Positions 49,603 through 59,464 of a stretch of 64,000 nt of DNA are shown here, in pieces (the stretch's first letter is position 1; every line of letters starts with the position of its first letter). The notes below the pieces were generated by a model that saw only the letters and a program-made list of their open reading frames with translations, was not told the DNA's origin and made no database searches. The DNA is from Verrucomicrobiota bacterium. GTDB taxonomy: Bacteria; Verrucomicrobiota; Verrucomicrobiia; Chthoniobacterales; SZAS-18. The stretch lies in NCBI GenBank assembly GCA_018240025.1, contig JAFEGM010000007.1, forward strand, positions 62,001-126,000, written 5' to 3'. The position numbers were made by a program, and so were the translations under genes.

Positions 49603-49713
49603 CGCGCTCGGTCGGACGCTCGGAGCCGGCGCGGCGACGGAAACGGACAGCTTGCAGACCACCCCTGCCAGATCGGCGGGTTCTATAGCTTTTCGGCTTG
49701 TCGGGGCGGTCGG

Positions 49714-49723
49714 AAGGAGGTGA
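49714..49723 (+). promoter_or_regulatory. Ribosome binding site fixing the ATG at 49732
   Basis: AAGGAGGTGA is a near-ideal Shine-Dalgarno 8 nt before the ATG at 49732. It overlaps an in-frame GTG at 49720, excluding that codon as the start. Confidence 0.85.
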
Positions 49724-49731
49724 ATCGCGGC

Positions 49732-51258
49732 ATGCGCACCCCGCTTCGCCTCCTGCAGTTCTTCTGCTCGCTGCTCCTGCTGCTGCGGCCCGACCTCGCC
49801 GCCGCCCAGACTCCCGTGCCGTTCGGCACGGTCTATGTGCACGTGTCGCTCGACACGCGCGTCGCGCCCGATTTCCCGGCCCGTCTGCGGGCGCTGACCG
49901 CGCAACTGCAGATCGCCGGCGTGCCTTTCCTTTCGGTCATTCTCGATGCCACCAGCCTGCGCGTCGTCTTCCGGCCCGCCGCGGGCCTGACCACGCTGGA
50001 GGAGCTGACGACTTTTACCGAGGCAGTGCGGCAATCCGGCCTCGCCTTCCTGGTTCAGCCGGTCATTGCCACGGACGTTCCCGTCGGCACGCTCTACACT
50101 TCGCTGTCGGAAGTGTCCGACGACCTGCTGCGCGGCGTGGTACCCGTCTCGCAGGCGCTCATCGATCCGACCTCGACGCTCGGACCGCACGCGTCCGGGG
50201 TGATCCGGGTCTCTCCGACGACGTTTGCGCTGGCGACTCCGAATCGCGCCACGGCGACCGCGGAACTGACAGCGGCCGCCGCCGCGGCGGGCGTGACGCT
50301 GCGGGTCGAGGACGCCACCGGGCAGCTCGCATACCGCGGTACGTTCGATCCGAATCGCATCGGCTCGCTCGAAGTGCTGCGTCGGCTGCGCGCCCCGGGC
50401 TGGGCGCAGGTCGCGCTGGAATACTCCATTCTCCCCGCCGCCGTCTTTCCGCCGCTAACGCGCTACTGGGTCCTGAGCGGACAGGCTCGGCCCGGCGGCC
50501 CGTTCGAGCAGTTCGTGGTGCAGACGAACGACAGCTTGGGTGGGATCGGTCACACCCTGGAAATGTACCTGCAAAGCCAGGCCTACGTGCCGCTGCGCGT
50601 CCGCATCGCTCCGCGCGGGGCGGGAGATCACCCGGTCGCCGGACTGGAGCGCTACGCGCTTCCATGGGTCGTGCGCGACATCCTCGGGATCGGCCTGGCG
50701 GACTTCGGACGCTCCGATCTGCAAGGCCGCGAGAACACCCCGCCCTTCACCGCCGCGCCGAGCGACATTTCGCCCGACCCGGCGGGTTGGATCGCCGCCC
50801 ACGGCGACATCCTTTGGACGCAGAAATTCAAGGTCGTGGCGCAGGTGGTGCCAAGCAGCGAATCCGCGCTCGGCAACATCTCGGCCCGCGCGCAGGTCGG
50901 CCGCGGCGAGCGCGTGGTCATCGGCGGTTTCCAAGTCAAGGGCGGCTCGACGCGTACCCTCATCCTGCGGGCGATGGGCCCCTCGCTGGCCGCACATCGT
51001 ATCGCCAACCCGCTGGCCAATCCGCGCCTGCGGGTCTATCGCGGCGGCGACCTGGTGGCCGAGAACGACGACTGGCAGGCGGCTCCCCGGGCGGCGGAAC
51101 TGCAGGCGCGCTTCCCGCAGTTCGCCCCGGCCGATCCGCGCGAGCCGGCGCTGCTGGCCACGTTCTATCCAGGCGTTCACACCGTGATCGTCTCCGGAGC
51201 GGCTGACGAGGAAGGTGTGGCCGTCTACGAGCTCTTCGACGCACCGGAACAGCCGTAG
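49732..51258 (+). CDS. Exported protein with verrucomicrobial C-terminal module
   Basis: A 508-residue exported protein. The signal peptide (about 1-25, MRTPLRLLQFFCSLLLLL then LAAAQ) leads to a beta/alpha region with VPFGTVYVHVSLDTRVAPDF and TLEELTTFTEAVRQSG that I cannot name. The C-terminal 130 residues (RGERVVIGGFQVKGGSTR, LILRAMGPSLAAHRIANPLA, VAENDDWQAAPRAAELQA, GVHTVIVSGAADEEGVAVYE) repeat the module found twice at the end of the metalloprotease at 4074-6251. The strong Shine-Dalgarno fixes the ATG at 49732. It lies 129 nt after glgC and 53 nt before recJ. Function unknown; the module may be a surface or secretion signal. Confidence 0.78.
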   Translation: MRTPLRLLQFFCSLLLLLRPDLAAAQTPVPFGTVYVHVSLDTRVAPDFPARLRALTAQLQIAGVPFLSVILDATSLRVVFRPAAGLTTLEELTTFTEAVRQSGLAFLVQPVIATDVPVGTLYTSLSEVSDDLLRGVVPVSQALIDPTSTLGPHASGVIRVSPTTFALATPNRATATAELTAAAAAAGVTLRVEDATGQLAYRGTFDPNRIGSLEVLRRLRAPGWAQVALEYSILPAAVFPPLTRYWVLSGQARPGGPFEQFVVQTNDSLGGIGHTLEMYLQSQAYVPLRVRIAPRGAGDHPVAGLERYALPWVVRDILGIGLADFGRSDLQGRENTPPFTAAPSDISPDPAGWIAAHGDILWTQKFKVVAQVVPSSESALGNISARAQVGRGERVVIGGFQVKGGSTRTLILRAMGPSLAAHRIANPLANPRLRVYRGGDLVAENDDWQAAPRAAELQARFPQFAPADPREPALLATFYPGVHTVIVSGAADEEGVAVYELFDAPEQP

Positions 51259-51311
51259 GCGAAGGAACCAGTTGGCGACCGGGCCGGGCAGGGCGATGCT
51301 CGCGCGGTTCG

Positions 51312-53012
51312 ATGCGCTGGATTTTCCCCAAAGATACGTCAGAACAATCGGCGCTGGCTCGCGCCTTGGCGGGCCGGCACGAACTCCCTCCGGTACTGGC
51401 CTCGCTGCTCGTGCGGCGCGGCTTCGGCACCGAGGAGGAGGCCGACCTCTTTCTCTCGCCGCAGCTCAAGCGCCTGAGCGATCCCTTCACGCTGCCGCAT
51501 CTGCGCCAGGCCGTGGATCAGATCCTGGCGGCGGTCGATGCCGGGCGGCGCATCGTCCTCTACGGCGACTACGACGTGGACGGCGTGACTTCGCTGGCGC
51601 TCCTGCGCGAGGTCCTCGGCCTCTACGGCGTGCAGGCTCCCTGCTTCCTGCCTTCGCGCATGGACGAAGGCTACGGCCTGAGTCCGGAGGGCGTGGCACG
51701 CTGCCTCGAGGAGCATCGGCCCGATCTGCTCATCGCGGTCGATTGCGGCACCTCCTCGCACCGGGAGATTACCAGCCTGCGCGAGGCCGGGGTCGAGGTC
51801 ATCGTCTTCGATCACCACGAGGCGCCCTCCGGCCAGCTGCCGCCTTGCGTGGTGGTGAATCCGAAAGTCGGCGGCGACCGCTCGCTGGAGTATCTCTGCA
51901 GCGCCGGCGTGGTCTTCAAGGCCGCCCACGGCCTGCTGAAGACGCGACCGCGGCCGCAGTACGATTTGAAGAACGCGCTCGATTTCGTAGCGCTGGGCAC
52001 GGTGGCCGATCTCGTGCCGCTGATCGGCGAGAACCGGATTCTCGTGCGGCGCGGACTGGTGCAGATCGCGCAGTCGCCGCGCCCGGGCGTGATCGCGCTC
52101 TGCCGGGTGGCAGGCCTCGAAGGCGGCATCGTCCGGCCCAACGACGTCGGCTTCCGGCTCGGCCCGCGCCTCAATGCGGCGGGTCGGCTCGGCACGGCGC
52201 AGGCCGCGCTGGAGCTGCTGACGACGACCGACCACCGCCGGGCGCAGGCGCTGGCCGAGGAGCTGAACCAGCAGAATTCCGAACGGCGGCAGGTGGAACT
52301 GGAGACGTTTCAAGGCGCGCATGCGCTGGTCGAAGCCGGACCGCTGGGGGCCTCGATCGTGGTGGCCGAGCGCGGCTGGCATCCGGGCGTCATCGGCATC
52401 GTCGCTTCGCGCATCATGCGGGCCTTTCACCGACCCACCTTCATCGTCGCGCTCGGGGAGGACGGCCACGGGAAGGGCAGCGGCCGGAGCATCGAGGGGC
52501 TCAATCTGGTCGGCGCCCTGCAGCAATGCGCCGGGCACCTGGTGAAGTTCGGCGGCCACGAAATGGCGGCCGGGCTGACGCTGCGCGAGGACGCGCTGGC
52601 GGCCTTCCGCGAGGCTTTCGAGCGGGCCGCGCGGGCGACGCTGACGGACGAGCAGCTGCAGCCGGCCATCCGCCTGGACGGCGAGATCGCGCTGGCCGAG
52701 GTCCACGCCGGGCTGGGCGCACAGCTGGAACGCCTGCAGCCCTTCGGCATGTCGAATCGCACGCCGGTCCTCGCCGTGCGCGGCGTGCGCTGCGTCGGCG
52801 TTCCCCGCACCATGAAGGAGAAGCACCTGCGCTTCCACGTGCAGCAGCCCGGCGGCAGGATGTGCGCGCCGGTCTCGGCCGTGTGGTTCAATGCGCCCGC
52901 GCCGCTGCCGCCGCCGCCCTGGGATATCGCCTTCCAACTCGAGCCGAACGAGTGGAACGGCGAAATCACCTGGCAGCTGAATGTCGAGGCGTTGCGGACT
53001 GCCGCGCCGTGA
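51312..53012 (+). CDS. recJ: Single-stranded-DNA-specific exonuclease RecJ
   Basis: A 566-residue exonuclease acting 5' to 3' in recombination, base-excision and mismatch repair. The DHH phosphoesterase core has DYDVDG at 86-91, DCGTSSH at 144-150, FDHHE with DHH at 167-169 and NPKVG; the DHHA1 domain has GRLGTAQAALELL, GWHPGVIGIVASRI, GRSIEGLNLVGALQQC and FGGHEMAAGL, then the C-terminal OB-fold. The conserved Asp and His residues of the manganese site are all present. The length is close to that of E. coli RecJ. It begins 53 nt after the exported protein and may share its transcript. A small unknown gene follows 56 nt downstream. Confidence 0.96.
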   Translation: MRWIFPKDTSEQSALARALAGRHELPPVLASLLVRRGFGTEEEADLFLSPQLKRLSDPFTLPHLRQAVDQILAAVDAGRRIVLYGDYDVDGVTSLALLREVLGLYGVQAPCFLPSRMDEGYGLSPEGVARCLEEHRPDLLIAVDCGTSSHREITSLREAGVEVIVFDHHEAPSGQLPPCVVVNPKVGGDRSLEYLCSAGVVFKAAHGLLKTRPRPQYDLKNALDFVALGTVADLVPLIGENRILVRRGLVQIAQSPRPGVIALCRVAGLEGGIVRPNDVGFRLGPRLNAAGRLGTAQAALELLTTTDHRRAQALAEELNQQNSERRQVELETFQGAHALVEAGPLGASIVVAERGWHPGVIGIVASRIMRAFHRPTFIVALGEDGHGKGSGRSIEGLNLVGALQQCAGHLVKFGGHEMAAGLTLREDALAAFREAFERAARATLTDEQLQPAIRLDGEIALAEVHAGLGAQLERLQPFGMSNRTPVLAVRGVRCVGVPRTMKEKHLRFHVQQPGGRMCAPVSAVWFNAPAPLPPPPWDIAFQLEPNEWNGEITWQLNVEALRTAAP

Positions 53013-53068
53013 GCCGCGGGCGGACGTTTCGCAGCGCGGCGGGTTGTGCCAATTTCCCGACCCTTTTC

Positions 53069-53377
53069 ATGAGCAACCGTCTTCCCCCACCCTTCGACAT
53101 CGCCTGGCCGGACGCGCAGTTCATCGAGTTCGAGGCCGACTTCGAGGCCCGCACCGTGCGGCTGCGGCTCTGCGACGCCGAGGGCGACGAGGTCGAATTC
53201 GCGCTCGGGGGCGTCACCAAGGTCGAGCTCGACCAAGCCATGGGCTTCGAGGTCAAGCGGGTCGAGCACCGTGCGCTGCCGGACGGGCGGCAGGTGCTGA
53301 TGTGCTGGGACGAGGACGAGGACGAGATGGCCTGCGTCACCTTCCGCACCGCCGCGCGGGTGCTGCTGCCCGGTTGA
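53069..53377 (+). CDS. Small acidic hypothetical protein
   Basis: A 102-residue protein starting MSNRLPPPFDIAWPDAQFIE, strongly acidic (CWDEDEDEMA near the end) with no membrane segment. A beta-rich pattern (EADFEARTVRLRLCDAEGD, KVELDQAMGFEVKRVEHR) suggests a compact fold. No family is recognised. The ATG at 53069 lies 56 nt after recJ, and the stop is 8 nt before the next gene. Continuous open frame, codon composition and operon-like spacing support a real gene over the longer antisense frame on the other strand. Confidence 0.6.
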   Translation: MSNRLPPPFDIAWPDAQFIEFEADFEARTVRLRLCDAEGDEVEFALGGVTKVELDQAMGFEVKRVEHRALPDGRQVLMCWDEDEDEMACVTFRTAARVLLPG

Positions 53378-53385
53378 GCCCCGCC

Positions 53386-53862
53386 ATGAAGACGAAGGTC
53401 GATGGCGGACTGCGCGCCATCGCATTGATGGAGGGCATCAAAGGCGTACTCGCCGTCGCCATCGGCTGCGGCATCCTGGCTCTGCAGGGGCGCGACTTCG
53501 AAGGCCTCGCGCTTTCGTGGCTGTTGAAGCTGGGGGTCGATCCCGCCGCGCGCTGGTCGGCCGCCGCGCTCGAAGCCGGCGCCGAGCTGAACGAGTCGCG
53601 CATCGGTCTGGTCGGCGGGCTGGTCCTCGCCTACTCGGCCACGCGGCTGATCGAATCCTACGGCCTCTGGCGCGGCCGGCGCTGGGCCGAGTGGTTCAGC
53701 GCCCTCTCGGGCGGCATCTACATCCCGCTGGAGATCTACGAGATCGCGCGCGGGGTTTCGCTTTTCAAGGTCGGCACCCTGCTCGTGAATGTGGCGGTCG
53801 TGGCCTATCTGGTCGCCCGCTTGCGCCGCCCCAAATCGCTCGCTCCTTCGCCCTATCTATGA
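53386..53862 (+). CDS. DUF2127-family membrane protein
   Basis: A 158-residue protein with about four hydrophobic segments (GVLAVAIGCGILALQGRD, IGLVGGLVLAYSATRLIE, SGGIYIPLEIYEI and VGTLLVNVAVVAYLVARL). The ALMEGIKGVLAVAIG and YGLWRGRRWAEWFSALSGG elements match the DUF2127 family of small membrane proteins without known function. The ATG is 8 nt after the preceding stop, and its stop overlaps the next ATG (ATGA at 53859-53862). No charged catalytic motif is visible. It may be a regulator or chaperone, but nothing shows this. Confidence 0.82.
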   Translation: MKTKVDGGLRAIALMEGIKGVLAVAIGCGILALQGRDFEGLALSWLLKLGVDPAARWSAAALEAGAELNESRIGLVGGLVLAYSATRLIESYGLWRGRRWAEWFSALSGGIYIPLEIYEIARGVSLFKVGTLLVNVAVVAYLVARLRRPKSLAPSPYL

Positions 53863-54467
53863 ATCGCCGCCTGCCGCTCCTCCTCGCTTCGCTCTGCGCC
53901 GCCGCCGGGCTGCTCGCCCAGCCAGACACTGCGCTTTGGCGTACGTTCATCAACACCGGCGACCTGACCAAGGCGAGCGAGGCGCTGACTTACGTGAAGG
54001 AAGTGAACGGCCGGCTCGAGCCCGGCGCGGCCAATCGCGCCGACGCGCGCAAGCTGGAGGACCTGCTCTTCTCGAAGAGCGAGCATTTCACGGACGCGGA
54101 ACTCCTCGGCGCCTGGAAATGCCGCAGCATCCAGGTCGGCAGCCTCGGGGTCTTCTCGTATCCGCAGTTCCCGCTGCGCATCGCGGCGGACCAGGGCCGT
54201 CTGCGGCTGGAGAAGATCGGCGGCTCGCAGCTGCGTCGCGGCTACCTCTACGGCGACGGCCCCAACCACCGCCGCGTCTTTCTCGGCAAACAGTTCGTGC
54301 GCGGGGAGGATCCGAAAACCGACTACAGCGGCCTCGCGCAGAAGGGCGAGGGTGAGGGCCTGAAAGACGATTCCGTGGGCGTGCTGGTGAAGAAGTCGAA
54401 GGGCAGATTCGTGCTCATCCTCGATGCGACCAGCACCAGCTACGAAGTCTACGAGCTGACGCGGTAG
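53859..54467 (+). CDS. Exported protein resembling DUF4893
   Basis: A 202-residue exported protein. The signal peptide (MNRRLPLLLASLCAAAGLLAQ) is followed by a helical segment (DTALWRTFINTGDLTKASEAL) and a beta-rich domain with LLGAWKCRSIQVGSLG, FPLRIAADQGRLRLEKIGGS, RRGYLYGDGPNHRRVFLG and the end VLILDATSTSYEVYELTR. The W-x-CR-x-I-Q and G-x-LY...FLG spacing resembles the DUF4893 family known from Alphaproteobacteria; I give this only tentatively. Translation is coupled to the DUF2127 gene by an ATGA overlap. Function unknown. Confidence 0.65.
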   Translation: MNRRLPLLLASLCAAAGLLAQPDTALWRTFINTGDLTKASEALTYVKEVNGRLEPGAANRADARKLEDLLFSKSEHFTDAELLGAWKCRSIQVGSLGVFSYPQFPLRIAADQGRLRLEKIGGSQLRRGYLYGDGPNHRRVFLGKQFVRGEDPKTDYSGLAQKGEGEGLKDDSVGVLVKKSKGRFVLILDATSTSYEVYELTR

Positions 54468-54511
54468 CGGGATCCGCCACCGGTAACCGGTCTCCGGTAA
54501 GGCACCCGCCG

Positions 54512-55237
54512 TCAGCGGCACGCATCCGCCAGCGCCGCCTTCAGCGCAGTCAGCTGCCGACGTCCGACCGGCACCGGGTCCGCCAGGTGGTCGAGCCAGA
54601 CCTCGCTGCCGCCGAGAATCCGGTGTTCCAACCGCCGCACACAGCGCAGATTGACGAGCGCGGAGCGATGCACCCGCAGGAAGTGCTGCGGCGGCAGGCG
54701 TTCCTCCCAGGTGCCGAGCAACTGGCGGACAAAGTGGCTGCGGCCGTCGCGCGTGGCGACCCGGGTGTAGTCGCCCTCGGCGCGGATGGCCAAGAGGTCG
54801 CGCACGCGCAGGAACAGATGTCCGCTCTCCAGGGTGACGTAGGCACTGTCGTCGATCTCGAGTGGTAGGGTGCGACGGGCCACGCCGGTCGGTCCGAGCC
54901 GCGCCAGCGCGGCGGCCAGACGCGCCGGCTCGACCGGCTTGAGCAGGTAATCGAGCGCATTGACCTCGAAGGCGCGCACGGCGAACCGATCGGACGCCGT
55001 GACGAAGACGATGCGCACGCCAGCCGGCACCTGCGGCAGGAGCTCGAACCCTGAGGCCGACGGCATCTGAATGTCGAGGAAGACCAGGTCGACCGTTCGC
55101 TGGGCGAGTGCCTGCCGGGCCTCGGCCACCGAGGCGCATTCCGCCACGATCTGCACATGGCCGTGCGTCGCCAGCAGCCGGCGCAGCTCGCTGCGCGCCG
55201 CGGCTTCGTCGTCGACGAGGAGGGCGGTGATCATCAT
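54512..55237 (-). CDS. LytTR-family response regulator
   Basis: A 241-residue cytoplasmic regulator. The receiver domain (about 1-120) has ALLVDDEAAARSELRRLL, phospho-acceptor Asp55 in VFLDIQMPSASG, and YLLKPVEP with the conserved Lys. The C-terminal LytTR domain (about 140-241) has YTRVATRDGRSHFVRQLLG and FLRVHRSALVNLRCVRRLE, binding DNA as paired direct repeats. The cognate LytS-type kinase is probably the gene at 59465-62467, since both are on the minus strand and the kinase lacks a nearer partner; a large plus-strand gene lies between them. The start is one of two consecutive ATGs (55237 or 55234). Divergent from the delta-60 gene across 132 nt. Confidence 0.93.
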   Translation of the reverse strand: MMITALLVDDEAAARSELRRLLATHGHVQIVAECASVAEARQALAQRTVDLVFLDIQMPSASGFELLPQVPAGVRIVFVTASDRFAVRAFEVNALDYLLKPVEPARLAAALARLGPTGVARRTLPLEIDDSAYVTLESGHLFLRVRDLLAIRAEGDYTRVATRDGRSHFVRQLLGTWEERLPPQHFLRVHRSALVNLRCVRRLEHRILGGSEVWLDHLADPVPVGRRQLTALKAALADACR

Positions 55238-55369
55238 CTCGCGGCCCGCATTCCACGCGGAGCGGTCGACGGGAGCGATGCAATTCTGCCGCCTCGAATC
55301 GCCAACCCAAGGGCAGGATAGGCCAAGATCGGAACTGGCACCGGCGGCGCCTGTGCCGACCGGTGCCGG

Positions 55370-58300
55370 ATGCGGAAGATTCTCCTCCTTCTCCTGCTGC
55401 TCCTCCTGCCTGCCCTGCCGCGAGCCACCGGCCAGCCCGGCGCCGCCGACTCCTTCGATCCGAACGCGGATGGCAATGTGTACGCGCTGGCCGTGCAAGC
55501 CGATGGCAGGGTGCTCCTCGCAGGCGACTTCGTCACCGTCGGAGGAGTCTCCCGACCCGCCGGCGTGGCGCGGGTCCTGCCCGACGGCGCGGTCGATCCG
55601 ACCTTCGCCCCAGCCATCGCGGGTGGGACCGCCCAGGTCTTCGCCGTGGCCGCGCTGCCCGATGGCCGCGTGCTCCTGGCCGGCAGCTTCCATGGCGTGG
55701 GACCGTATCCCATCCATCGTCTCGCGCGGCTACTGCCGGACGGCACGCCGGATCCCACCTTCTCGGCCGAGCCCGACAGCCACGTGCGGGCGATCGTCCC
55801 CCTGCCCGACGGCAGGCTCGTCGTGCTCGGCTCGTTCACCACCCTCAACGGCGGCGCCACCGCCCGCGAGCACGTGGCCAGGCTGCACGCGGACGGCAGC
55901 GTCGACCCGACGTTCAATCCCCCGCCCAACTCCGGCTTCAGCACGCTGGCCGTTCAGCCCGACGGTCGTGTGCTGCTGGGCGGATTCGGGCAGGTCGCCG
56001 GCACGCCCCGCTCCGTCGTGCGCCTGCTGGCGGACGGCTCGCTCGACCCCACCTTCGCCGAGCCCGGCGCCGACTCGGTCGTGCTGGCGCTGCTGCCCCA
56101 ACCGGATGGCCGCGTTGTCGTAGCGGGGCAGTTCACGGCGATCGGAGGCGTGTCCCGCGCCGGCCTCGCCCGGCTGCAGGCGGACGGCACCCGCGACGCC
56201 ACCTTCACGGCCCTGCCCGGGATTGGCGCGATCCTGCACGCGCTTTCCCTGCAGGCCAATGGCAGCCTGCTGGTGGGCGGCGACTTCGTGCTGCTGAACA
56301 GCGCGCCGCGCCTGCGGCTCGCGCGGGTCTCGGCCAGCGGCGGGCTCGAGGCCGGATTCGATCCCGCCTCCGGCGCCGTCATTTGGGGCAGCGTGTTACA
56401 GTCGGACGGACGCCAGGTCGTGGCGGGGGCGTTTCAGCACGAGCTCCCTCCGCCGACGTTGATCGGCGGGGCGGAGCGCAATCGGGTGGCGCGGCTTCGG
56501 AACGATCCTGCGAACCTCGCGATCGAGGTGCCCGACACCGGCACGCTCGTCTGCCGCCCGGGCGGAAGCGCGCCGGTGGCCAGCTGGCTGCGCTTCGAGC
56601 TTTCCGTCGACGGCGGCGCCTCCTGGAGTGTGCTCGGCCCGGCCGTGCGCACGGCCGACGGCTGGCAGCTCAGCGGCCTCTCGCTGCCCCTGACCGGCCG
56701 GGTGCGCGCGCTCGGCGTGGTGCCGGTGCCGCATCAGGGCGGCGTTTCCTCCAGCCTGACGGTGAGTACGCGCAGCTATCAGTTTGCGCCGGCCGCGGAG
56801 GTCGTCACTCTCGCGCCTGCCGGCGTGGGCGCGACCTCCGCCCTGCTGCAGGCGAGCGTCGACGCCAACGGCTCGGCCACCTCGGTGCATTTCGAATACG
56901 GCCGCACGACCGCCTACGGTTCGGCGGTCCCGGCCGCCCTGAGTCCGAACGACAGTTCGTCACCGCTCACGATTGGAGCCCTTGCCGCCGGACTGACGCC
57001 GCACGTGGAATATCACTGCCGCGTCGTGGCGGCGAACAGCAGCGGAGTTTCGTATGGCGAGGACGTGACCTTCATCGCGAATGCCACGCCCGCGGCACCG
57101 GCGCTGAGCGTGGCCAGCCTCGAGGAAAACAATCCGCCGGGACAGCTGATCGGACTGCTCGGCCCGACGGTCGATGCCGACGGCGATCCCGTGACCTACA
57201 CGCTGGTAAGCGGTCCGGGCGACACCGACAACGCCAGCTTCTATCTCAGCGGCGCGGAACTGCGCGCGGTCGGCACCTTCAACTACGAGTTCCAACCCTC
57301 CTGCTCCGTGCGGGTCCGGGCCAGCGACGGCTTCGCCAATGGCACGAGCGAAGCGGCGCTGACGGTGACGATCGTCAATCAGGTCGAGCCGCCGCTCGTC
57401 ACGACGCTGCCGGCCACCGCTGTGCGACACAGCTCGGCGGCGCTCCGCGCGCAGCTCAATCCCAACTCGAACTTCACCAGCGCGCAGTTCGAATGGGGCC
57501 CGACGGACAGCTACGGCCAAAGCGTGCCCGTGTTCTTCTTCCCCGCCGACGACAACGCGGTCCACGCACTGGAGGTCTTCGTTGGCGGCCTGACCCCGGG
57601 GACGACGTATCACTACCGCCTCACCGCCACGAATGCCGAAGGCGCCGCGGTCGGCGCCGACCAGACCTTCACCACGCGCAGCACCGGGCCGGGCGACGTC
57701 GAGCTGGCGTTCGCGCCGGACATTCAGGGCGGCGAGGTGCTCTGCGTGGCCGTGCAACCCGACGGCAAGATCGTCCTCGGCGGCTTCTTCACCCACGTGA
57801 ACGGCGTGCCGCGGCAGAATCTGGCGCGTCTCTTGCCCGACGGCTCCCTCGACCTCGCCTTCGACCCCGCGCCCGACAACGTGGTGCAAGGTCTGGCCGT
57901 CGATTTGAATGCGCTCTACGTCGGCGGCAGCTTCGCCAGCATCGGCGGGCAGGCGCGCACCGGACTCGCCCGCCTCGGTTTCGGCGGCAGTGTCGATGCG
58001 ACCTTCGTGCCCAGTCTGAACGGGCCGGTGGAGGGCCTCGCGCTCGGCCGCGTCGACGGTTTCGCGCCGGTCGAACCCGTCGTCTGGGGCGGCTTTACAC
58101 AAGCCTCGGGGCTGCCGCGGGCAGGGCTCGCGCGGCTCGGGAGCGACGGGGCGGTCGCGACCAGCCTGCCCGATCTCGCGCCCGACGGCCCCGTCTATTG
58201 CGTGCTGGTGCATCCGTCGGGCGACCTGCTGATCGGCGGCGCCTTCACCGCGCTCGGGGGAGCGGCGCGGGCCGGCTTCGCGGCGATCTCGCCCACCGGG

Positions 58301-59464
58301 ATGTTGCGCAGCGGCTACTCGTTCGCCGCGCCGGGCGCGCTGGTCACGACCGTCGGACTGAGCCGTCAGGGGATCGTGGTAGGCGGCAGCTTCACCGCGC
58401 TGGCCGGCGGCCCCCAGCGCAATCTCGCCCGCCTGCTCGACGATGGCTTCGGCACGCTCGACGCCACGTTCATCGCTCCGACCGACGGCCCGGTGCTGGG
58501 CGTGGCCGCGCAGGCCGATGGCTCGCTGCTGGTGGCGGGCGGCTTCACGCAGATCAACGGGGCTGCCCCCGCCGCGCTGGCGCGGGTCACCGCCACCGGC
58601 GCGACCGATGCCAGCTTCGATGCCGGCGTGCGCACCTTTTTCTCGCTGCCTCCCACCGTGCGCAGCGTGCATCTGCAGCCCGACGGCCGGGTGCTGGCCA
58701 CCGGGCAATTCGGCTATCTCGGCGGCGAAGCGCGCGCCGGATTCGCCCGACTGGCCAACACGGCCGCGACCCGCACCCTGAGCGTGCCGTTCGTGGCCTT
58801 TACCCCGTTCGCCTACTGGACCGTGCGCTGGCAGTTCGGCGGGAGCGCACCGTTTCTGAGCGAGGCGCATTATTCCTGGTCTCAGCCGAGCCTGGCGTTC
58901 GGGTTGGGCCAGAGCGCGCGCACCGGACCGGACTTCGAGCTGACCGGGCCGCTCCCGCTCACCGGCGGCAGCGCGGGAGGTCATCCGATCACCTACACCG
59001 GCACGATCTTGGCCGGCGGGCGGGCCGGTGGCAGCAGCAGCGTCTGCGTGCGGCAGGAGCTGGCCTATCCGCCGGGCGGGCTGGCCGACTGGCGCCTGCT
59101 GCACTTCGGCACGACCACGCCGGCGGGCGACGCCGCCGATGAGGCCGATCCCGACGGCGACGGCTGTCCGAACCTGCTCGAGTTCGTGCTCGGCACGCCG
59201 CCCACCCTGGCCGGCAGTTCGCCCATGCCGGAGCCGGTGGTGCTCGCCGACGGCCTCGGCGGCCAGCGCCTGCATCTGCGCTTCGTCGAGCGCGCCGGAC
59301 TGAGCGGAGTCTCCGTCGGCGCGGAGTGGTCGCCGGGGCTCGGCGCGGGCGCCGTCTGGACGCCGGTGCCCGATGCCGGTACGCCGCCGGGGCACGACTT
59401 CAGCGTACCGGTCGTGCCCGGAGGCCGCGGCTACCTGCGGCTGCGCGTCAGTCGAAGCCCGTGA
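55370..59464 (+). CDS. Giant exported delta-60 repeat (beta-propeller) protein
   Basis: A 1364-residue exported protein. A signal peptide ([19 protein letters not shown]) is followed by seven delta-60 repeats (about 35-390), each with a [16 protein letters not shown] core and an R-x-x-VARLxxDGxxDPTF ending. Next come fibronectin/cadherin-like modules ([12 protein letters not shown] near 505, [12 protein letters not shown] near 602, [12 protein letters not shown] near 705), then seven more repeats (about 780-1135) and a C-terminal part with DADGDG-like [18 protein letters not shown]. Two blocks of seven suggest two seven-bladed propellers, so a surface adhesion or binding role is inferred. Its last base abuts the stop of the LytS-type kinase at 59465 on the other strand. 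Confidence 0.87.
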   Translation: MRKILLLLLLLLLPALPRATGQPGAADSFDPNADGNVYALAVQADGRVLLAGDFVTVGGVSRPAGVARVLPDGAVDPTFAPAIAGGTAQVFAVAALPDGRVLLAGSFHGVGPYPIHRLARLLPDGTPDPTFSAEPDSHVRAIVPLPDGRLVVLGSFTTLNGGATAREHVARLHADGSVDPTFNPPPNSGFSTLAVQPDGRVLLGGFGQVAGTPRSVVRLLADGSLDPTFAEPGADSVVLALLPQPDGRVVVAGQFTAIGGVSRAGLARLQADGTRDATFTALPGIGAILHALSLQANGSLLVGGDFVLLNSAPRLRLARVSASGGLEAGFDPASGAVIWGSVLQSDGRQVVAGAFQHELPPPTLIGGAERNRVARLRNDPANLAIEVPDTGTLVCRPGGSAPVASWLRFELSVDGGASWSVLGPAVRTADGWQLSGLSLPLTGRVRALGVVPVPHQGGVSSSLTVSTRSYQFAPAAEVVTLAPAGVGATSALLQASVDANGSATSVHFEYGRTTAYGSAVPAALSPNDSSSPLTIGALAAGLTPHVEYHCRVVAANSSGVSYGEDVTFIANATPAAPALSVASLEENNPPGQLIGLLGPTVDADGDPVTYTLVSGPGDTDNASFYLSGAELRAVGTFNYEFQPSCSVRVRASDGFANGTSEAALTVTIVNQVEPPLVTTLPATAVRHSSAALRAQLNPNSNFTSAQFEWGPTDSYGQSVPVFFFPADDNAVHALEVFVGGLTPGTTYHYRLTATNAEGAAVGADQTFTTRSTGPGDVELAFAPDIQGGEVLCVAVQPDGKIVLGGFFTHVNGVPRQNLARLLPDGSLDLAFDPAPDNVVQGLAVDLNALYVGGSFASIGGQARTGLARLGFGGSVDATFVPSLNGPVEGLALGRVDGFAPVEPVVWGGFTQASGLPRAGLARLGSDGAVATSLPDLAPDGPVYCVLVHPSGDLLIGGAFTALGGAARAGFAAISPTGMLRSGYSFAAPGALVTTVGLSRQGIVVGGSFTALAGGPQRNLARLLDDGFGTLDATFIAPTDGPVLGVAAQADGSLLVAGGFTQINGAAPAALARVTATGATDASFDAGVRTFFSLPPTVRSVHLQPDGRVLATGQFGYLGGEARAGFARLANTAATRTLSVPFVAFTPFAYWTVRWQFGGSAPFLSEAHYSWSQPSLAFGLGQSARTGPDFELTGPLPLTGGSAGGHPITYTGTILAGGRAGGSSSVCVRQELAYPPGGLADWRLLHFGTTTPAGDAADEADPDGDGCPNLLEFVLGTPPTLAGSSPMPEPVVLADGLGGQRLHLRFVERAGLSGVSVGAEWSPGLGAGAVWTPVPDAGTPPGHDFSVPVVPGGRGYLRLRVSRSP

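Noticed and set aside
49603-49731. Search for a riboswitch or promoter between glgC and the exported protein
   Set aside because: No -35/-10 pair with acceptable spacing and no known riboswitch pattern was seen; only the strong Shine-Dalgarno at 49714-49723 is notable.
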